This document shows positions 60,434 through 64,000 of a stretch of 64,000 nt of DNA, piece after piece. The position numbers and the translations under genes are program-made. A model generated the notes under the pieces. The model had not been told where the DNA came from. It worked only from the letters and a program-made list of their open reading frames with translations, and searched no databases. The stretch is from Mesorhizobium onobrychidis (lineage in GTDB: Bacteria > Pseudomonadota > Alphaproteobacteria > Rhizobiales > Rhizobiaceae), in contig NZ_CP062229.1 in NCBI RefSeq assembly GCF_024707545.1, positions 3,763,501-3,827,500 on the forward strand, in the 5' to 3' direction. Positions within the stretch are counted from its first letter, which is position 1; each line of letters opens with the position of its first letter.

Positions 60434-61427
60434 GCCGAGTACGCTTGCCCTGTTTTGGGCCGGGGTTATCGCTGCTGCGATCCTGATTTATGTGATCCTC
60501 GACGGCTTCGACATTGGCGTTGGTATTCTATTTGGCACCACGCGGGATGAGACGAAACGCAGGCAGATGATGTCCAGCCTTGCACCATTCTGGGATGGCA
60601 ACGAGACCTGGCTGGTGGTGATCGGTGCAAGTCTCTTCGCCGCCTTTCCTGCCGCATATGCCGTGTTTTTGGGGGCCTTCTACCTGCCAGTATTGCTGAT
60701 GCTCGTCGGGCTGATCTTTCGCGGCATCGCGTTCGAGTTCCGCTATCGGAGTCAAAGGATGCGACGCTTCTGGGACGCCGGATTTACCTTCGGTTCTATA
60801 CTGGTTGCATTTGTCCAGGGAGCGGCTGTTGGCGCAATGATGCGCGGAGTTTCGGTCGAGGGCATGCAATACGCAGGCGACGCGTTTGCCTGGCTCCATC
60901 CTTTCTCAGTTTTGACCGGGATCGGGTTGATGCTTGGTTACGCGTTGCTTGGCGCTTGCTGGATCGTCATGAAGACCGAGGGTCATCTGCAGGACTGGGC
61001 CTATTCGCGTATCCCATGGCTGGTCGCAGGGGTGTTCGCGGCACTTGCTGTGGCCTTCATAACATCGCTGACGTTCGATGCCGGGGCTATTGCATAGAGC
61101 AATCTGCAACGCCGCCACTGGGGGCTTATATTTCCGCTGCTAAGCGTTGCCGCCCTGCTGGGCGTACTCGTCAGCGGGCGGGCGCGGCACAACACTGTTC
61201 CCTTTGCGATGACGGCGGCGTTTTTTTGTACAGCATTTCTGACACTTGGCGTGATGTTCTGGCCTTACCTCATCCCCTACGCCGTCACCGTAGCCGAAGC
61301 TGCCGCCCCGGAAAATTCGCTGCTGTTTTTCTTCTACGGTGGAATTGTCGTCCTGCCTGTCATCGTCGCCTATACGATCGGCGTCTACGTGGTATTCCGC
61401 GGCAAGATTGGGCGTGTCGATACGTGA
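60426..61427 (+). pseudogene. cydB: Cytochrome bd oxidase subunit II (CydB) with internal stop
   Basis: The frame begins MVEPSTLALFWAGVIAAAIL with YVILDGFDIGVGILF and WDGNETWLVVIGA, the family N-terminal signatures. A TAG at 61095-61097 interrupts it; the same frame continues SNLQRRHWGLIFPLLSVAAL to TAVAEAAAPE-like and VFRGKIGRVDT at 61427. No indel is needed to join the halves, so a single nonsense change inactivated it. A shortened protein of 223 residues would be made. Confidence 0.82.
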
Positions 61428-61571
61428 GCGCGGTTCTCGCAAAGCTGAAGTCAAGCCGGTCGAGCCGACGTATTCCTTGAAAGCCGAAACTCCAGTTTGG
61501 AGGAAATTACCTGTGGCAGGTCAGTAACGTTCAGGATAGAGGTAGGCCCAATGTAATGTGTTGAGGAGCCG

Positions 61572-61967
61572 GTGACTTCACCCAGCCACCGCGACCCGCC
61601 CACAGCCGGGTCGTTGACGGGCGTGCGTATCCTCTTGGTTGAGGATTCCTGGCACCTCGCAAGAGCTATGACGAGGCTGCTTAACGCGTTGGGAGCTGAC
61701 CTAGCCGGGCCCGTTGCAACCGCAGCCGACGCCGAGCGCCTGATCTCCGAACGCCGCCCTGATGTAGCGCTCGTCGACTTTAGCCTCCGAGACGGCGAGC
61801 CCGCTCATGACCTGATCGACCGTCTGCAAGATCAAGGGATCAGTGTTATCGTCATTACCGGCTACGAGGTCGTTCCGCTAGCACCGGGCAAGGTTGAAGC
61901 TATCTTGCAAAAACCCGTCAGCGCGGCACATCTTATTGCAACGGTGCGTCAAGTGACGTCGCGCTAG
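61572..61967 (+). CDS. Receiver-only response regulator
   Basis: A 131-residue single-domain regulator. ILLVEDSWHLARAM gives the acidic pocket, VALVDFSLRDGEP the phospho-acceptor Asp, and ILQKPVSAAHL the conserved Lys. There is no output domain. A GTG at 61572 follows TTGAGGAGCCG. It is convergent with and overlaps by 35 bp the HWE kinase gene, its likely partner. Such regulators often act as phosphate sinks or relays. Confidence 0.82.
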   Translation: MTSPSHRDPPTAGSLTGVRILLVEDSWHLARAMTRLLNALGADLAGPVATAADAERLISERRPDVALVDFSLRDGEPAHDLIDRLQDQGISVIVITGYEVVPLAPGKVEAILQKPVSAAHLIATVRQVTSR

Positions 61968-63918
61968 CTGCTGGATGGCCGGAAGTGTCTCCCTTTATGT
62001 CTGTCACGGTCACGGCCTTGACAGGAAACTCAATTCTGCAGCAAACGCCGTCGGATGCAAATACGAGGTCGACCGAACCGCCGAGCTCGTGAGGGATAAG
62101 ATCACGAATGAGGCTGACGCCGTATCCGCATTGCGGCGAAGCCGCAATTGCGGGGCCGCCAATCTCACGCCATACGATCGACAGGTTTGTCGCATTCTCG
62201 CTAGGCCCGCGGTTACAGACCACCTCCACCCGCCCATTTCTGGTCGACAGTGCGCCGTACTTCGCAGCGTTCGTTACCAGCTCGTGGAGCACCATCGCCA
62301 ACCCCTGGGTCTCCGCGACCGTGAGTGTGAAGTTGGAGCCACGGATCGTTGTGTTTGCGTCCGTCGCGTAGGGCGCAAGCTGATGGCGGACAAGGTCCAT
62401 GAGGTCAACGCCGTGCCAACGATTCTGGCTGAGTAGCGAGTGGGCGGCGGCCATGGATTGAATGCGCCTATCGAGTGCTTGAATGTATTCGTCCAGCGAA
62501 CCACTGCCCGGGCGCGTATCCGTGATGACGACGGAAACGCGTGCCAGCAAGTTCTTGACGCGATGATCCAGTTCGGCGACCAACAGGCCTTGGTGCTCCT
62601 CAGACCGCTTGCGCTCGGTGACGTCAACAGTGAGGCCCTTGAGGCGTACAAGGCGCCCCATTGCGTCGAACTCGGCCTTGGCCACTTCCTCTAGCCAGAC
62701 TTCCCAACCGTCGCGGCGCTTGAAGCGGAATGTGACGGTATACCTGGGGCTCTCGGGGCGGACGCCGTGGACGAGCGCTTTGAAGCGCCCGCGGTCGTCC
62801 GGATGGACTCTCGAGAGAAAGTTACTGGCGGTCAGCGTTTGCCGCGGCTCATAATCCAGGATCTGCGCAGCGTTTGCGCTGCGCTGCGACGAGCCCGTCC
62901 GGACATCCCAAACGAACGCCGTGACCGCCCCTGCCGTCAGCGCCTCTTGCAAGCGGGCACCGCTCTCCATGAGCGCGGCCTCGTGCTGACGCAGTTCGGC
63001 GAACAGCGCAGCAAGGACGTATGCGCAGAGCGCAACCACCAGGATGCCGGCTTGAGCGGCAAGGATGCGGTCCGCAATCGGGAGATCCGGGTCGCCGAAA
63101 TGGCCAATTCCAAACGTCGTCGTCCACACTATCGCAACGGCGACAATGAACGCCGCTGCCGAAGCGAAGATCGGCCGGCAGCGGGCCGCTATCCACAAGA
63201 TTAATGGGAATAGCAGCGCGATCGGCACTACTGTTTTCCAAGGCTCCGGTGGTAGGGAAATGACGACGAGGCTCATCGCGGCTACCGCCGCTAGAGCCAA
63301 AAGACCTTCGATTGCCTCGCTTTGCGGCGGCGGCTCACGTGTTGCTGAGGCGAGGCCGATCACCAGCGGCGCAGTCGTGACGATGCCAAGCGCGTCGGAT
63401 AAGAACCAGTTTTGCCAAATGGCAAAAATCGACGTCGTCGCACCATAGAACAAAGTGAACCCCAAGCTCCCGCCGATCCCAGAGGCAGCGGCACCGACGA
63501 TCGCCGCCCCTAACAGTCCCAGCACGTTGCGCAGGCGGTTGAGACTCACTCCGGAACCGAAGTAGCGCTCGATCAGACTAGCTGTAAGCAGGGCTTCCAC
63601 CCCATTGCATACGGCGAAGACGGTGGCGCTCCCGAGGTTTCGGTCACCCAAGAGATTGGCCACGATGGTGGCGATCATCGTCCCAACCACAACCCCCAAT
63701 CGCGCACCTGGCCCAAGGGCGATCAACGCGCCCGCGGCAATACCAGCGGCTGGCCAGAACACGGCCACGCCATCAGGAGTGAGTAGGGAAAGGCTTAACT
63801 GTGCCGCCGCGAAATAGGCGATACCGACGACAACAGCGAGCCAAATTGAGCTCATCCACTGCCGGCTCTGGTCGGCGGCATCGGAACCTTGAGCTTGGAC
63901 TCGTAGATGCTGCAGCAT
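61933..63918 (-). CDS. MASE1-PAS-HWE sensor histidine kinase
   Basis: A 661-residue membrane kinase. An N-terminal MASE1 domain of about eight helices (about 25-310; GVAVFWPAAGIAAGALI) is followed by a PAS domain (about 330-440; HPDDRGRFKALVHG). The kinase begins with His in AELDHRVKNLLARV, and the ATPase has VLHELVTNAAKYGALS and the HWE-type WREIGGP. HWE kinases are typical of Rhizobiales and often sense light or stress. The start lies after a weak ribosome site, so the exact first Met is less certain. Confidence 0.85.
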   Translation of the reverse strand: MLQHLRVQAQGSDAADQSRQWMSSIWLAVVVGIAYFAAAQLSLSLLTPDGVAVFWPAAGIAAGALIALGPGARLGVVVGTMIATIVANLLGDRNLGSATVFAVCNGVEALLTASLIERYFGSGVSLNRLRNVLGLLGAAIVGAAASGIGGSLGFTLFYGATTSIFAIWQNWFLSDALGIVTTAPLVIGLASATREPPPQSEAIEGLLALAAVAAMSLVVISLPPEPWKTVVPIALLFPLILWIAARCRPIFASAAAFIVAVAIVWTTTFGIGHFGDPDLPIADRILAAQAGILVVALCAYVLAALFAELRQHEAALMESGARLQEALTAGAVTAFVWDVRTGSSQRSANAAQILDYEPRQTLTASNFLSRVHPDDRGRFKALVHGVRPESPRYTVTFRFKRRDGWEVWLEEVAKAEFDAMGRLVRLKGLTVDVTERKRSEEHQGLLVAELDHRVKNLLARVSVVITDTRPGSGSLDEYIQALDRRIQSMAAAHSLLSQNRWHGVDLMDLVRHQLAPYATDANTTIRGSNFTLTVAETQGLAMVLHELVTNAAKYGALSTRNGRVEVVCNRGPSENATNLSIVWREIGGPAIAASPQCGYGVSLIRDLIPHELGGSVDLVFASDGVCCRIEFPVKAVTVTDIKGDTSGHPAASATSLDAPLQ

Positions 63919-64000
63919 GTCACCGCCTCAGTCACATTGTCATAAATAGCACAGGATGTGTGATGCGAGTCGATCTCCAGTCTCATGGTCATGGTGCAGC

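Noticed and set aside
1..64000. Search for tRNA, rRNA, riboswitch and origin sequences
   Set aside because: No cloverleaf with a TTCGA loop, no rRNA segment, no conserved riboswitch core and no replication origin features were recognised by eye. A covariance-model search was not possible.

Overview
This 64 kb window reads as chromosomal DNA of a Mesorhizobium-like member of the Rhizobiales. Coding density and GC are high. The iron regulator is the rhizobial Rrf2 protein RirA, and MocR, phasin, DUF1236, DUF3606 and HWE-kinase proteins typical of the order are present. The short palindromic repeats between genes (12-115, 1076-1227, 6925-7070) look like rhizobial intergenic elements. All functional calls rest on reading protein motifs and context; no database search was run.

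Layout. 1-8.8 kb: haemin importer ATPase HmuV and RirA, a DUF445 protein, a phasin, a MaoC hydratase, a divergent MocR/EamA exporter pair, an alcohol dehydrogenase and maleylacetoacetate isomerase. 8.9-12.4 kb: a signalling island made of a FIST-domain sensor (NosP-like), a hybrid histidine kinase and a LuxR-type regulator. 13.1-17 kb: form II CO-dehydrogenase-like molybdenum hydroxylase genes in order S-L-M, with unusual hairpins between them. 17-25 kb: small metabolic genes, including GNAT, CutC, an AhpD-like protein behind twin operators, and a secreted SnoaL/hydrolase/SnoaL trio. 25-29.4 kb: stress proteins, a DegS-like two-component pair and a Gly/Asn-repeat exported protein.

30.4-45 kb is the most notable block. 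A compact leftward operon of four genes without assigned function, one of them a WD40-like protein, lies divergent from a ten-gene rightward cluster for a soluble di-iron monooxygenase of the propane/acetone/phenol type (PrmABCD/MimABCD). The cluster carries hydroxylase alpha, reductase, hydroxylase beta, coupling protein, amidohydrolase, a DUF59-like protein, a dedicated GroEL paralogue, an alcohol dehydrogenase and a DUF1097 membrane protein. All six di-iron ligands are visible. A full-consensus sigma-54 promoter precedes the cluster and an AcoR/MimR-type sigma-54 activator follows it, so the system looks intact and inducible.

45-64 kb is more fragmented. It holds a DNA ligase D tail, transposase and integrase tails, a 309-bp AbiEi-like HTH segment present twice (one copy frameshifted), and cytochrome bd genes with stop codons in both subunits. 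Between these are intact units: LysR/ene-reductase/SDR, coniferyl-aldehyde-dehydrogenase-like/TetR with a 16-bp palindromic operator, LssY-C and AI-2E transporter genes, and a MASE1-HWE kinase with a receiver-only partner. Several genes are broken by single missing bases, twice in G runs. These could be real decay or sequence errors.
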